Shown: positions 1 to 9,535 of the stretch, in pieces | Position numbering within the stretch: the stretch's first letter is position 1 | How the letters are laid out: every line of letters starts with the position of its first letter | From: Thioalkalivibrio sp. ALJ24 | GTDB taxonomy: Bacteria; Pseudomonadota; Gammaproteobacteria; Ectothiorhodospirales; Ectothiorhodospiraceae | DNA length: 64,000 nucleotides | Reading direction: 5' to 3' | NCBI RefSeq assembly: GCF_000377785.1 | Contig: NZ_KB898727.1 | Location: forward strand, 62,001-126,000 | Position numbers and translations under genes: made by a program | The notes under the pieces: generated by a model | Seen by the model: only the letters and a program-made list of their open reading frames with translations | What the model was told of the DNA's origin: nothing | Databases searched by the model: none

Positions 1-49
1 GAACGTCTTCCAGCTTGAACGGCTTGATGATCGCCTCGATCTTCTTCAT
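1..49 (-). CDS. glnB: Nitrogen regulatory protein PII, 5' end only
   Basis: Only the first 16 codons lie in the window; the gene continues past position 1. The visible N-terminus MKKIEAIIKPFKLEDV is the near-invariant start of GlnB/GlnK PII proteins, trimeric sensors of 2-oxoglutarate, ATP/ADP and glutamine status. The ATG is preceded by AGGGG at a normal distance. It follows nadE on the same strand after 87 bases containing a GC-rich stem (about 68-79), so it may be read from the sucCD-nadE transcript or from its own promoter. GlnB and GlnK cannot be told apart from this fragment. Confidence 0.88.
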   Translation of the reverse strand, partial: MKKIEAIIKPFKLEDV

Positions 50-136
50 GCAAATCCCCTGGTTGCCCCGCCCGGGCGGGCCCGGTGCGGGCGAGTCATG
101 TCCGGATCAGTGTATCAGACCATCACCGCCGCGCTG

Positions 137-1840
137 TCAGCCGGGACGGTAGCCGGAGGTGATGGGATAGCGTCGGTCACGGCCGAAGGCCCGCGGACTG
201 ACGCGCACGCCCGGAGCCCCCTGACGACGCTTGTACTCGGCCCGCAGCACCATGCGGGCGACCCGTTCCACGACCTCGCGCGGATGCCCCCGGGCCACGA
301 TCTCGGCCACCGAGGCCTCCTCTTCCACGAAGGCCTCCAGCACCGCGTCCAGCACGGGATAGGGCGGCAACGAGTCGGTATCCTCCTGCCCGGGCGCCAG
401 CTCGGCGCTGGGCGGGCGTTCGATCACGCGCGCGGGAATCGCCTCGCCAAGGGTATTGCGCCAGCGCGCCAGGCGCCAGACCCACTGCTTGGACACGTCC
501 TTCAGCGGGGCGAAGCCGCCGTTCATGTCGCCGTACAGCGTGGCATAGCCGACCGCCAGCTCGCTCTTGTTCCCGGTGGCCAGCAGCATGCGACCGGTCC
601 GGTTGGACAGGCCCATCAGGACCACCCCGCGCGAGCGGGACTGCAGGTTCTCCTCGGTCACGTCGCCGGGTGGCGGCGGTACCGATGCCAGCGCACTGTC
701 GAGCCCGCCGAGAAACGCCTGCACCATCGGCTCGATCGCCACCTCGTGGTAATCCAGCCCCAGGGTTTCGGCCTGGGCGCGGGCATCCTCGACCGACATC
801 GAGGCTGTATAGCGATAGGGCATCATCACCGCGGTGACCCGCTCCGGACCCAGGGCATCGGTGGCAAGGGCCGCGGTCAGCCCGGAGTCGATGCCGCCGG
901 ACAGCCCCAGGATCACCCCGGGGAAACCGTTCTTGTCGACATAGTCGCGGATGCCGGTGACCAGCGCGGCGTAGAGATCCGCGACCTCAACATCCGCAGC
1001 GTGCGCGGAGCTGTCGGCCTCGGATACCGCCGCCGGCGCGGGCGGCAGCGGCGACACCCCTTCGGGCGCCACGGCCACGGGCCGGGGACGTCCGGCGTCA
1101 CCGGCCTCCAGCTCGACCAGCGCCAGTCCTTCCTCCCAGGGATCCAGCAGGGCCTGCGGTGCGCCACCGGGGCCGGGATGCAGAAAGCTGCGGCCGTCGA
1201 ACACCAGTTCGTCCTGTCCGCCCACCTGGTTGACGTAGAGCACCGGGCACCCGGTCTCGGCGACCCGCGCGGCCACCACCGCGGCACGCTCGGCCGGCTT
1301 GCCGCGATGAAACGGCGAGGCATTCAGATTGAGCAGCACGTCGGCCCCGGCGATGCGGGCATGCGCCGCCGGGGCCGGCTGCCAGATGTCCTCGCAGACC
1401 GTGACACCCAGGCGCCAGCCACCCAGCTGGACCACGCAGGGCTCGTGCCCGGCATGGAAGTAGCGCACCTCGTCGAACACCGAGTAGTTGGGCAGGATGT
1501 GCTTGGCATAGCAGGCGTGCACCGTACCGTTGCGCAGCCATACCCCGGCATTGGCCAGGTCTTCCTCAGTGCGCCGCGGAGCGCCCACCAGCAGGTCGAT
1601 GCCGATGCTCATATCGGCCAGCCGATCGAGCGCCGCGTCCACCGCATCCAGGAACGCGGGGCGCAGCAGCAGATCCTCGGGCGGATAGCCGGTCAGGGCC
1701 AGCTCGGGGAACACCACCAGATGGGCCCCGGCCGCACGCGCCTGCTGCACGAACTCGCGCATCCGCCGCTCATTGGCCTCCAGTGCCCCCACCACGGGGT
1801 TGAACTGGGCCAGGGCAATGCGTGGCGCTTGGGCAGTCAT
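137..1840 (-). CDS. nadE: Glutamine-dependent NAD+ synthetase
   Basis: 567 aa. It amidates nicotinic acid adenine dinucleotide to NAD+, with ammonia taken from glutamine. The N-terminal nitrilase-type glutaminase domain shows the Glu-Lys-Cys triad contexts: FPELALTGYPPED (Glu near residue 46), KHILPNYSVFDE and VCEDIW. The C-terminal synthetase half (from about residue 280) carries the ATP-pyrophosphatase P-loop LSGGIDS, and the protein ends with the family-typical RRYPITSGYR. The ATG at 1840 is chosen because it begins directly at the nitrilase domain; a longer frame to 2104 would only read through sucD. The gene lies 16 bases after the sucD stop, so it is probably cotranscribed. Confidence 0.96.
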   Translation of the reverse strand: MTAQAPRIALAQFNPVVGALEANERRMREFVQQARAAGAHLVVFPELALTGYPPEDLLLRPAFLDAVDAALDRLADMSIGIDLLVGAPRRTEEDLANAGVWLRNGTVHACYAKHILPNYSVFDEVRYFHAGHEPCVVQLGGWRLGVTVCEDIWQPAPAAHARIAGADVLLNLNASPFHRGKPAERAAVVAARVAETGCPVLYVNQVGGQDELVFDGRSFLHPGPGGAPQALLDPWEEGLALVELEAGDAGRPRPVAVAPEGVSPLPPAPAAVSEADSSAHAADVEVADLYAALVTGIRDYVDKNGFPGVILGLSGGIDSGLTAALATDALGPERVTAVMMPYRYTASMSVEDARAQAETLGLDYHEVAIEPMVQAFLGGLDSALASVPPPPGDVTEENLQSRSRGVVLMGLSNRTGRMLLATGNKSELAVGYATLYGDMNGGFAPLKDVSKQWVWRLARWRNTLGEAIPARVIERPPSAELAPGQEDTDSLPPYPVLDAVLEAFVEEEASVAEIVARGHPREVVERVARMVLRAEYKRRQGAPGVRVSPRAFGRDRRYPITSGYRPG

Positions 1841-1856
1841 GTTCGAAGTGCGGGGA

Positions 1857-2738
1857 TCAGCGACCGGAGACGCCCAGGGCCTGCTGCATGGCCTGGCCCA
1901 GTTCCGCCGGGCTCTCCGCCACCACGGCACCGGCGCCGCGCAGGGCGTCCATCTTCTGCGCGGCGGTCCCCTGCCCGCCGGCGATGATCGCCCCGGCATG
2001 CCCCATGCGCCGCCCCGGCGGGGCCGTGGCCCCGGCGATGTAGGCGGCCACCGGCTTGTCGAATTCCTCACGGATGTAGCGCGCCGCGCGTTCCTCGGCA
2101 TCACCGCCGATCTCGCCGACCATCAGTACGCCGTCGGTCTCGGGGTCGTCGCGGAACATCCGCAGGCAGTCGACGAAATCCAGCCCCTGGATGGGATCGC
2201 CGCCGATGCCCACGCAGGTGCTCTGCCCCAGCCCCAGCGCGGTGGTCTGGTGCACGGCCTCGTAGGTCAGCGTGCCCGAGCGCGAGATGATGCCGATGCG
2301 TCCGCGGCTGTGGATGTAGCCGGGCATGATCCCCACCTTGCAGGCCTCCGGGGTGATGATCCCCGGGCAGTTGGGGCCGATCAGGCGGGTGCCGGTGTCG
2401 GCCAGCATCTGCTTGACCCGCACCATGTCCTGCACCGGGATGCCCTCGGTGATGCACACCGCCAGTTCGATCCCGGCATCGGCCGCCTCGCAGATGGCAT
2501 CGGCGGCGAACGGCGCCGGCACGTAGATCATGCTGACCGTCGCACCGGTAGCCGCCACCGCGTCGGCCACGGTGTCGAACACCGGGCGATCGAGATGGCT
2601 CTGCCCGCCCTTGCCCGGGGTCACCCCGCCCACCAGGCGGGTGCCATAGGCGATGGCCTGCTCGGAGTGGAAGCTGCCCTGCTTGCCGGTGAAGCCCTGG
2701 CAGATCACCCGGGTGTCGCGGTCGACCAGGATACTCAT
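1857..2738 (-). CDS. sucD: Succinate-CoA ligase, alpha subunit
   Basis: 293 aa. It forms the CoA-binding and phospho-histidine subunit of succinyl-CoA synthetase, which interconverts succinyl-CoA and succinate with substrate-level ATP/GTP formation in the citric acid cycle. The N-terminus [18 protein letters not shown] is the family signature, and [14 protein letters not shown] contains the catalytic histidine. The start ATG overlaps the end of sucC by 4 bases, which implies translational coupling. Malate-CoA ligase has a very similar fold and is the main alternative, but nothing nearby (no mcl or serine-cycle genes) favours it. Confidence 0.95.
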   Translation of the reverse strand: MSILVDRDTRVICQGFTGKQGSFHSEQAIAYGTRLVGGVTPGKGGQSHLDRPVFDTVADAVAATGATVSMIYVPAPFAADAICEAADAGIELAVCITEGIPVQDMVRVKQMLADTGTRLIGPNCPGIITPEACKVGIMPGYIHSRGRIGIISRSGTLTYEAVHQTTALGLGQSTCVGIGGDPIQGLDFVDCLRMFRDDPETDGVLMVGEIGGDAEERAARYIREEFDKPVAAYIAGATAPPGRRMGHAGAIIAGGQGTAAQKMDALRGAGAVVAESPAELGQAMQQALGVSGR

Positions 2739-3895
2739 GCGGCGGCCTCCACCACGGCGCGCGCGGCCGCGTCCAGATCGGCGGCCGGGATCACGTCCAG
2801 GCCGGAATTCGCCAGGGCCTCCCGGCCCTGCTCGGCGTTGGTGCCCTCCAGACGCACCACCACCGGCACGTCCACCTGCACCTCGCGGATCGCGGCGATG
2901 ATCCCCTCGGCGATCAGGTCGCAGCGCACGATGCCGCCGAAGATGTTCACCAGCACCGCCTGCACCGTGTCATCGGACAGGATCAGCTTGAAGGCGGCGG
3001 TCACCCGTTCCACGGTGGTTCCGCCGCCCACGTCGAGGAAGTTGGCCGGCTCGCCGCCGTGGTGCTGGATCAGGTCCATGGTCGCCATCGCCAGACCGGC
3101 GCCGTTGACCATGCAGCCGATGGAGCCGTCCAGCGGGATGTAGTTGAGGTCGTGCTCGCGGGCGCGCTCCTCGGAGGGGTCGCGCTGGTTCGGATCGCGC
3201 AGCTCGACCAGCGCCGCCTGCCGGTAGGCGGCGGAGTCGTCCAGACTCAGCTTGGCATCCAGCGCCAGCAGCTCACCGTCCCCGGTCTGCACCAGCGGGT
3301 TGATCTCCAGCAGCTGGGCATCCGTGCGGGTGAACAGGGCATGCGTATTGGTCGCCAGCTGGGCCACCGCCTTCGCCGCCGCGCCCTCCAGCCCCAGGGC
3401 CGCGGCGATGCGCCGGCCGTGGAACGGCATGATCCCGGTCGCCGGGTGCACCGGCAGGGTCAGGATCGCCTCCGGGCGCTCGGCGGCCAGGGTCTCGATG
3501 TCCATGCCGCCCTCGGCCGATACCACGAAAGTCAGGCATTCGCGAGAACGGTCGACCAGCAGGGCGAAGTAGAACTCGCGTGCGATGTCGGCCGCCGGTT
3601 CCAGCAACACCCGCTCCACCGGCTGTCCCTCGGGCGCATTCTGGGCGGTCACCAGACGCGTGCCGAGCATGCCGGCCGCCGCGTCCCGAGCGGCCTCGCC
3701 GTCCTCCACCAGGGTCACCCCGCCGGCCTTGCCGCGACCGCCGCTGTGCACCTGCGCCTTGACCAGCGCACGCCCCCCGCCCAGCTCGCGCCAGGCGTGC
3801 GCGGCGGCGTCCGCCGTGTCGACGACCCGGCCCTCGGGCACCGGTATCCCGGCGTCACGAAACGCCGCCTTGGCCTGAAATTCGTGCAGATTCAT
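2735..3895 (-). CDS. sucC: Succinate-CoA ligase, beta subunit
   Basis: 386 aa, the usual length. The N-terminal ATP-grasp domain binds nucleotide; the C-terminal domain contacts the alpha subunit. [12 protein letters not shown] at the start, [15 protein letters not shown] (ATP-grasp) and [18 protein letters not shown] are diagnostic. The ATG at 3895 is chosen over an in-frame extension to 3991 because the family begins at MNLHE. It is the first gene of the minus-strand run sucC-sucD-nadE and is divergent from the HAD gene at 4009; the 113-base gap presumably holds both promoters. Confidence 0.95.
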   Translation of the reverse strand: MNLHEFQAKAAFRDAGIPVPEGRVVDTADAAAHAWRELGGGRALVKAQVHSGGRGKAGGVTLVEDGEAARDAAAGMLGTRLVTAQNAPEGQPVERVLLEPAADIAREFYFALLVDRSRECLTFVVSAEGGMDIETLAAERPEAILTLPVHPATGIMPFHGRRIAAALGLEGAAAKAVAQLATNTHALFTRTDAQLLEINPLVQTGDGELLALDAKLSLDDSAAYRQAALVELRDPNQRDPSEERAREHDLNYIPLDGSIGCMVNGAGLAMATMDLIQHHGGEPANFLDVGGGTTVERVTAAFKLILSDDTVQAVLVNIFGGIVRCDLIAEGIIAAIREVQVDVPVVVRLEGTNAEQGREALANSGLDVIPAADLDAAARAVVEAAA

Positions 3896-4008
3896 GGCGG
3901 CGAGGATAGCGGCGCGCCACCGTGGCGACAACTGCCGCGGCCCCGCAGCGGGCGGGTGGCCGGATCGGGTAGACTGCGCGGCTTCACGCATACCCGCGAC
4001 GATGCCGC

Positions 4009-4701
4009 ATGACCCTGGCCCTGTTCGATCTCGACAATACCCTGCTCGCCGGCGACAGCGATCACGCCTGGAACGAGACCCTGATCGCCCGCGGGGCGGT
4101 GGACCGCGAGTCCTTCGCCGCGGGGAATGATCGGTTCTACGAGCAGTACCTGGCCGGCACGCTGGACATCTTCGAGTTCTGCCGCTTCGCCTTCGCCCCG
4201 CTGGCGGAGCAGCCCCGCGAGCGGCTGGAGGCGTGGCGCGAGGCCTTCATGCAGGAGATCATCGAGCCAATGATCGCACCGGCCGCCCACGCGCTGCTGC
4301 AGCGCCATCGCGAAGCCGGCGACGAGCTGGTGATCATCACCGCAACCAACCAGTTCGTCACCGCCCCGATCGCGCAGCGCCTGGGGGTGCCGAATCTGCT
4401 GGCCACCATCGCCGAGGAACGCGACGGCCGCTTCACCGGCGAGGTCGCCGGTACGCCCTGCTTCCAGCATGGCAAGGTGGATCGTCTGCACGCCTTCCTC
4501 GCCGACCACCACGACGACCCCGACGCGGTGATGGCGCAGGCCTGTTTCTACAGCGATTCGCGCAACGACATCCCGCTGCTGGAACGGGTGGGCCGGCCGG
4601 TGGCCGTGGACCCGGACCCGACCCTGGACGCACACGCCCGGGAACAGGGGTGGGAACGCCTGACCCTGCGGGCCGGGGCGCAGCCGGTCACACTGGACTG
4701 A
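4009..4701 (+). CDS. HAD-superfamily subfamily IB phosphatase
   Basis: 230 aa. The nucleophile motif FDLDNTLL (DxDxT) is at residues 6-13, motif II is IITATN, and motif III/IV is in FYSDSRNDIPLL. The layout matches the SerB/CicA-like HAD-IB group, small cytosolic phosphomonoesterases. The real substrate cannot be read from the sequence: phosphoserine-like and histidinol-phosphate phosphatases share this pattern, but the local genes give no serine or histidine context. A possible -10 (TAGACT, 3969-3974) lies upstream in the gap shared with sucC. The next gene, at 4729-5181, is convergent. Confidence 0.85.
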   Translation: MTLALFDLDNTLLAGDSDHAWNETLIARGAVDRESFAAGNDRFYEQYLAGTLDIFEFCRFAFAPLAEQPRERLEAWREAFMQEIIEPMIAPAAHALLQRHREAGDELVIITATNQFVTAPIAQRLGVPNLLATIAEERDGRFTGEVAGTPCFQHGKVDRLHAFLADHHDDPDAVMAQACFYSDSRNDIPLLERVGRPVAVDPDPTLDAHAREQGWERLTLRAGAQPVTLD

Positions 4702-4728
4702 GGCCAGCCGCCCGCCACGGCAGGACCG

Positions 4729-5181
4729 TCAGGCCGGGTTGAACACGCCGTCCAGCGCGGCCAGACGCTGGCCCGCCGGGGTCAGGGCCCGGCCGGCCTC
4801 GTTCATCGCCGCGCGCCAGCCGGCGATCAGTTCGGGCAGGGCCTCGACCACCTGACGGCGCCGCAGCCGCCCGGTGCCGGACATCGGCCACATCGGCCGG
4901 TAGTCGCAGTTGTCGGCCGCGTCGCAGACCATCACGCCCCATTCGCACCGGGTCACGTCGTGCTCGTGTTCACGCACCACGATGCGGTAGGCCCCTTCGG
5001 CGTTCATGTCCGCCATGCCCACCCCGGGCCCGACGTGTTCCACCTGCAGTTCGGCGGCGATCGCGTTCAGCTCCGCCTCCAGCGCCTGCAGGGCGTTGTC
5101 CGCCGCGGCGGACAGCCCCGCCTCTCCGCGCGCCACCGCCAGCAGCGGCTGCGCCTGTTCCACATCGAACTCCGTGCTCAT
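4729..5181 (-). CDS. Conserved hypothetical protein, 150 aa
   Basis: I do not recognise a family. The protein is soluble and acidic, with an N-terminal helical segment (residues 1-50, Ala/Glu/Leu-rich) and a central part containing several Cys and Trp residues (RCEWGVMVCDAADNC). No signal peptide or membrane segment is visible. The ATG at 5181 is chosen because the in-frame region further upstream is low-complexity reverse sequence of thiD. It lies between, and points away from, thiD. Confidence 0.7.
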   Translation of the reverse strand: MSTEFDVEQAQPLLAVARGEAGLSAAADNALQALEAELNAIAAELQVEHVGPGVGMADMNAEGAYRIVVREHEHDVTRCEWGVMVCDAADNCDYRPMWPMSGTGRLRRRQVVEALPELIAGWRAAMNEAGRALTPAGQRLAALDGVFNPA

Positions 5182-5269
5182 GCTGCGTACACTCCCCTGT
5201 TGAAATGGCGACCGAAATGGCATGCCCCGGTCCGCGGGGCGCGCGAACCATAGCACGGGAGACCGCGAG

Positions 5270-6061
5270 ATGACCCATCCCCCCATCGCCCTGACCATTG
5301 CCGGTTCGGACCCCGGGGGCGGCGCCGGCCTGCAGGCGGACCTCACGACCTTCACCCGGCTGGGGGTGCACGGGGCCACGGCGGTTACCGCCATCACCGT
5401 GCAGGACACCCGCAACGTGATCGACTTCAGCGTGCTGCCGGCCGCCCAGCTGCGCGCGCAGATCGAGGCCACGCTGGCGGACCTGGACGTGGGCGCGATC
5501 AAGATCGGCATGCTTGGCTCGGTGGAGAACGTGGAAACCGCCGCCGCGCTGCTGGGCGCGCACCCGCATATCCCGGCGGTGCTCGACCCGGTGATGGTCG
5601 CCGGCGGCGGGGGCGAACTGGCGACCGAGGCGGTGATCGACGCGACCCGCGAGATCCTGCTCCCGCGCGCCACCCTGATCACCCCCAACGGTCCGGAGGC
5701 GCACGCCCTGGCCGGGCACGACACCCCGGAGCACCAGGGCCCGGCCCTGCGCGAACGCGGCGCGCGCAACGTGCTGATCACCGGTGGCCACGAGGGCGGC
5801 GAGGACGAGCCAATCCGCAACCGGCTGTTCCGCGAGGACGGCCACCAGCGGATGTTCGAACTGCCGCGCCACCCGGCCGGTTTCCACGGTTCCGGCTGCA
5901 CCCTGGCCGCCGCCATCGCCGCCTTCCTCGCCCGCGGGCGCGACCTGGAACCGGCGGTGATCGAGGCACAGAATTTCATGAACCACGCCGTGCAGACCGG
6001 CTACGCCCCCGGACAGGGCCAGCACGTGCCCAACCGCCTGTGCCCGGCCAACCATGACTGA
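5270..6061 (+). CDS. thiD: Hydroxymethylpyrimidine/phosphomethylpyrimidine kinase
   Basis: 263 aa. It performs the two successive phosphorylations of HMP to HMP-PP in thiamine biosynthesis. ALTIAGSDPGGGAGLQAD at the N-terminus and GFHGSGCTLAAAIAA near the C-terminus (anion hole and catalytic Asp/Cys region of ribokinase-fold kinases) are diagnostic. The ATG at 5270 matches the usual N-terminus. The stop overlaps the thiE start by 8 bases, so the two are coupled. I found no convincing TPP riboswitch (thi box) in the 88 bases upstream. Confidence 0.95.
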   Translation: MTHPPIALTIAGSDPGGGAGLQADLTTFTRLGVHGATAVTAITVQDTRNVIDFSVLPAAQLRAQIEATLADLDVGAIKIGMLGSVENVETAAALLGAHPHIPAVLDPVMVAGGGGELATEAVIDATREILLPRATLITPNGPEAHALAGHDTPEHQGPALRERGARNVLITGGHEGGEDEPIRNRLFREDGHQRMFELPRHPAGFHGSGCTLAAAIAAFLARGRDLEPAVIEAQNFMNHAVQTGYAPGQGQHVPNRLCPANHD

Positions 6062-6710
6062 ACCCGTAACCGAGCGCGCGCCCCTGCGCGGGCTGTACTT
6101 CGTCACGCCTGCCCCGCCGCCCGGGGCCGATCCGCTGCCGGCCCACACCGACGCGGCCGCCGCCGCACTGGCCGGCGGGGCCTGCTGCGTCCAGCTGCGC
6201 GACAAATACCTGGAAGGGGAAGCACAGGAGACCGTGGCACGGGCGCTCGCCCGACTCTGCCACGACCACGGGGCGTATTTCATCGTCAACGACGACGTGG
6301 AGCTCGCCGCGCGCATCGGCGCCGACGGGGTGCACCTGGGGCGCGACGACCCCGACCCGGCCGGCGCCCGCGCCCGTCTGGGGGACGCGGCGGTGATCGG
6401 TGTTTCCTGCTACAACGAGCTGGCGCGCGCGCGGGCGGCGCAGACGGCCGGGGCCGATTACGTCGCCTTCGGCTCGATGTTCCCGTCACCGACCAAGCCG
6501 GAGGCGGTGCGGGCCACCCCGGAGCTGATCCGCCAGGCCCGGCGCGAACTCAACGTGGCGATCTGCGCGATCGGCGGCATCACCGCGGACAACGCCGCGC
6601 AGGTGGTGGCCGCCGGCGCCGACATGGTCGCGGTGATTCAGGGCATCAGCGCCGCGCCCGATCCCGAGGCCGCCGCCCGCCGCATCGCCGCACTGTTCCG
6701 CAAGACCTAG
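6054..6710 (+). CDS. thiE: Thiamine-phosphate synthase
   Basis: 218 aa, a TIM-barrel enzyme joining HMP-PP and the thiazole phosphate to thiamine phosphate. Visible motifs are GLYFVTP (strand 1), QLRDK (pyrophosphate binding), [18 protein letters not shown] and the C-terminal AIGGIT phosphate loop. It overlaps thiD by 8 bases and hemL follows after 106 bases; thiD-thiE-hemL is a common gammaproteobacterial order. The length is normal and all main motifs are intact. Confidence 0.95.
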   Translation: MTEPVTERAPLRGLYFVTPAPPPGADPLPAHTDAAAAALAGGACCVQLRDKYLEGEAQETVARALARLCHDHGAYFIVNDDVELAARIGADGVHLGRDDPDPAGARARLGDAAVIGVSCYNELARARAAQTAGADYVAFGSMFPSPTKPEAVRATPELIRQARRELNVAICAIGGITADNAAQVVAAGADMVAVIQGISAAPDPEAAARRIAALFRKT

Positions 6711-6717
6711 CACCTCT

Positions 6718-6780
6718 TTGCACCGCCGCCGCCCCGTCGCTAAGGTTGCGGGGTTGCATGGTCGGGGCTGCGGCCCCGAC
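6718..6780 (+). promoter_or_regulatory. thiE-hemL spacer with a weak promoter candidate and a perfect hairpin
   Basis: A weak promoter-like pair TTGCAC (6718-6723) and TAAGGT (6741-6746) is spaced by 17 bases. Downstream, GTCGGGGC (6761-6768) and GCCCCGAC (6773-6780) form a perfect 8-bp stem with loop TGCG. No T-run follows, so this is not a classic terminator. It would lie in the hemL leader if the promoter is real. Confidence 0.35.
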
Positions 6781-6816
6781 CCCGCTCCCAACTCCCATTG
6801 CAGACAGGACACCGCC

Positions 6817-8100
6817 ATGCAGGAAACGCTTCGCCTCTTTGAAGCCGCCAAAAACCGGATCCCCGGCGGCGTGAACTCCCCGGTACGCGCCTTCAAGGGC
6901 GTCGGCGGGACCCCCATCTTCATGGACCGCGCCAACGGCGCCTACATGTGGGATGCCGACGGCAAGCGCTACATCGACTACATCGGCTCCTGGGGTCCGA
7001 TGGTCGCCGGGCACGCCCACCCCGAGGTGATCGAGGCCGTGCGCGAAGCCTGCAACAACGGCCTGTCCTTCGGCTGCCCGACGCGGCTGGAAAGCGAGAT
7101 GGCCGAGAAGATGTGCGAGCTGGTCCCGTCCATGGACATGGTGCGCATGACCAACTCGGGCTCCGAGGCGACCATGAGCGCGATCCGCCTGGCGCGCGGC
7201 TACACCGGCCGCGACCGCATCGTGAAGTTCGAGGGCAACTACCACGGCCACGGCGATTCCCTGCTGGTGAAGGCCGGCTCCGGCGCCCTGACCCTCGGCC
7301 AGCCGAGCTCGCCCGGCGTGCCGGCCGAACTGGCGGCGCTGACCAGCACGCTCAGCTACAACGACCCCGAGGGCGTGCGCGAGTTCTTCCGCGAGAAGGG
7401 CGAGGAGGTCGCCTGCATCATCGTCGAGCCGATCGCCGGGAACATGAACTGCATCCCGCCGGTACCGGGCTTCCTCGAGACCCTGCGCGAGGTGTGCGAC
7501 GAATACGGCACGGTGCTGATCTTCGACGAGGTGATGACCGGTTTCCGCGTGTCCGCGAACTGCGCCCAGGGCTATCTGGGCGTCACCCCGGACCTGACCA
7601 CGCTGGGCAAGATCATCGGCGGCGGCATGCCGGTGGGCGCCTTCGGCGGTCGCCGCGAGATCATGGAGCAGCTGTCCCCGCTGGGGCCGATCTATCAGGC
7701 CGGCACCCTGTCCGGGAACCCGATCGCGATGACCGCCGGGATCCGCACCCTGGACATCCTCAGCCGCCCGGGCTTCCATCAGGACCTGGAGGAACGCACG
7801 CGCAAGGTCGTCGCGGGCTTCGAGGAGGCCGCGCGCGAGGCCGGCGTGGCCCTGACCACCAACCAGGTCCCGGGCATGTTCGGGCTGTTCTTCAGCGAGG
7901 AGAAGGTCACCGATTTCGCCGGCACCACCGCCAGCGACACCGCGGCCTTCGGACGCTTCTTCCACGCGATGCTGGAAGAAGGGATCTATCTCGCGCCCTC
8001 GGCCTTCGAGGCCGGCTTCATGTCCAGCGCGCACTCCGACGCGGATATCGAGGCCACCATCGAGGCGGCGCGCAAGTGCTTCAAGGCGCTGGACGCCTGA
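6817..8100 (+). CDS. hemL: Glutamate-1-semialdehyde 2,1-aminomutase
   Basis: 427 aa, a PLP-dependent class III aminotransferase that converts glutamate-1-semialdehyde to 5-aminolevulinate (C5 pathway to haem and other tetrapyrroles). Visible are [12 protein letters not shown] (N-terminus), [15 protein letters not shown] (cofactor phosphate), FDEVMTGFR (PLP Asp) and [17 protein letters not shown] with the Schiff-base Lys. The length equals the family norm. The ATG at 6817 follows CAGGAC. Together with hemE at 46.2-47.3 kb this is the second tetrapyrrole gene in the window. Confidence 0.97.
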   Translation: MQETLRLFEAAKNRIPGGVNSPVRAFKGVGGTPIFMDRANGAYMWDADGKRYIDYIGSWGPMVAGHAHPEVIEAVREACNNGLSFGCPTRLESEMAEKMCELVPSMDMVRMTNSGSEATMSAIRLARGYTGRDRIVKFEGNYHGHGDSLLVKAGSGALTLGQPSSPGVPAELAALTSTLSYNDPEGVREFFREKGEEVACIIVEPIAGNMNCIPPVPGFLETLREVCDEYGTVLIFDEVMTGFRVSANCAQGYLGVTPDLTTLGKIIGGGMPVGAFGGRREIMEQLSPLGPIYQAGTLSGNPIAMTAGIRTLDILSRPGFHQDLEERTRKVVAGFEEAAREAGVALTTNQVPGMFGLFFSEEKVTDFAGTTASDTAAFGRFFHAMLEEGIYLAPSAFEAGFMSSAHSDADIEATIEAARKCFKALDA

Positions 8101-8127
8101 GCGTCACGCCCCGGCGGGTCGGCACCG

Positions 8128-8667
8128 ATGCGCGGACCTGTCGCCCTGAGCGTGGCCGGGCTGGCCCTTCTGGCGCTGGCATGGGTCGCGCTGAGCGGGG
8201 CCTTTCAGGGCCTGGCCGAAGACTTCGAGGGTCCGGGCAGCACCGAGGTGGAGATCCCGCGCGCCGGTGACTATCGCCTGTGGCTGTATACCCGGACCTA
8301 CCTCGACGGGACCTTCCGCGAGTTCCCCGAGCAACTTCCGGACGGAACCCGGGTCGTCGCCCGGACGCCGGACGGGGACGAAGCCATCCGGCTGCAGTCA
8401 TCGCGGGCCACCCTGACGTACACCTCCGGACAGACCGAACGGGTAGCCCTGGGACGCTTCCACTTCCCGGAACCGGGGACGTACACGATCCTCGCCGAAG
8501 GGATGGAAGACGCGCATGCCTTCACCCTCCGCGAGGTGCGCTTCCTCGAGCACGCCCGGCGTGCCGCCCTGTTCGGGATCCCCGGCGTGGTGATGTTCCT
8601 CGCCGGTATCGTCTGGGGCATCGTGGTCGCCACTTCCGGACGCCGCGACGAGGAACCCGGTTCGTGA
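8128..8667 (+). CDS. Membrane-anchored hypothetical protein, 179 aa
   Basis: No family recognised. One hydrophobic segment is at residues 5-25 and a second near residues 145-168 (FGIPGVVMFLAGIVWGIVVA), with a short charged tail. The part between (residues about 30-140) is predicted beta-rich and extracytoplasmic: EVEIPRAGDYRLWLYT and HFPEPGTYTILAEG read like a beta-sandwich or carbohydrate-binding-type fold. It starts 27 bases after hemL and ends 22 bases before the TauE/SafE gene, so it may share their transcript. Confidence 0.7.
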   Translation: MRGPVALSVAGLALLALAWVALSGAFQGLAEDFEGPGSTEVEIPRAGDYRLWLYTRTYLDGTFREFPEQLPDGTRVVARTPDGDEAIRLQSSRATLTYTSGQTERVALGRFHFPEPGTYTILAEGMEDAHAFTLREVRFLEHARRAALFGIPGVVMFLAGIVWGIVVATSGRRDEEPGS

Positions 8668-8689
8668 CGCCCGCTGACGGCCCCCGGGC

Positions 8690-9514
8690 ATGCCCCTGAT
8701 CGACGCGCTGGCGGCCACGCCTGCCGGACTGGCCGTGCTGTTCGTGATCCTGGGCCTGATCACCGGCATCCCGGCCGGGCTGTTCGGGATCGGTGGCGGA
8801 CTGGTGCTGGTACCGGTATTCGTCGCGGTCTTCACCGTACTGGGTTTTCCCGAGGCGGGGGTGGTGCAGCTGGCGGTGGGCTCGTCACTGGGGGCTATCA
8901 TCCCCACCGCGCTGCTGTCGGCGCGGGCCCACCACCGCCGTGGCGGGGTGGACGGCGAGGCCGTGCGCCGGCTGCTGCCGGGGATCATCGGCGGGGCCCT
9001 GCTGGGCGCCGGCCTCGCCACCCAGCTCGACAGCGACCACCTCGGGCGGATCTTCGGCGCCTTCGAGGTCGCGATCGGTCTCTGGATGCTGCTCAACGTT
9101 CAACCGCCCCGCAAACCAGTCCCGCGCCGCGGCGTGTGGCTGGGCGGGGGCGGCATCATTGGTGCGGTATCCGCACTGATCGGGATCGGCGGCGGCACCC
9201 TGACCACCCCCTTTCTGGTCAGCCAGGGGCTGGAACTGCGTCGCGCCATCGGTTCGGCCGCGGCCCTCGGGGTGCCCATCTCCATCGGCGCGACCCTGGT
9301 GTTTGCCCTGCCGCAATGGACCGCCGGCGAGCCGGCCACCCCGGAATGGAGCCTGGGGTATCTCTACCTGCCGGCCATCGCCGGGGTGGTCGCGGGTACC
9401 GCCATCAGCGTACGCGCCGGGGTCTGGCTGGCGCACCATCTGCCGGTCGCGGTGCTGCGCCGCGGCTTCGCCGGGGTGCTGATCCTCGCCGGCCTGCTGA
9501 TGCTCCTGCGCTGA
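8690..9514 (+). CDS. TauE/SafE-family sulfite/anion exporter
   Basis: 274 aa and very hydrophobic, with about eight membrane segments in two repeats. The repeats carry the family's glycine-rich turns: IPAGLFGIGGGLVLVPVF (residues about 25-42) and SALIGIGGGTLTTPF (about 160-174). Members export sulfite, sulfoacetate and other C2/S anions, or are of unknown substrate. An exporter for a sulfur oxyanion would suit a sulfur-oxidising host, but the neighbours do not prove it. It is convergent with copD, the end of the copper operon. Confidence 0.88.
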   Translation: MPLIDALAATPAGLAVLFVILGLITGIPAGLFGIGGGLVLVPVFVAVFTVLGFPEAGVVQLAVGSSLGAIIPTALLSARAHHRRGGVDGEAVRRLLPGIIGGALLGAGLATQLDSDHLGRIFGAFEVAIGLWMLLNVQPPRKPVPRRGVWLGGGGIIGAVSALIGIGGGTLTTPFLVSQGLELRRAIGSAAALGVPISIGATLVFALPQWTAGEPATPEWSLGYLYLPAIAGVVAGTAISVRAGVWLAHHLPVAVLRRGFAGVLILAGLLMLLR

Positions 9515-9535
9515 ATCCAACCTGAGGCCGGGGAC

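Noticed and set aside
137-2104. A longer nadE frame starting near 2104
   Set aside because: The extra N-terminus overlaps sucD in another frame and has no similarity to the nitrilase domain; the ATG at 1840 gives the normal start.
5182-5269. Possible TPP riboswitch before thiD
   Set aside because: The gap is 88 bases and lacks the conserved thi-box sequences.
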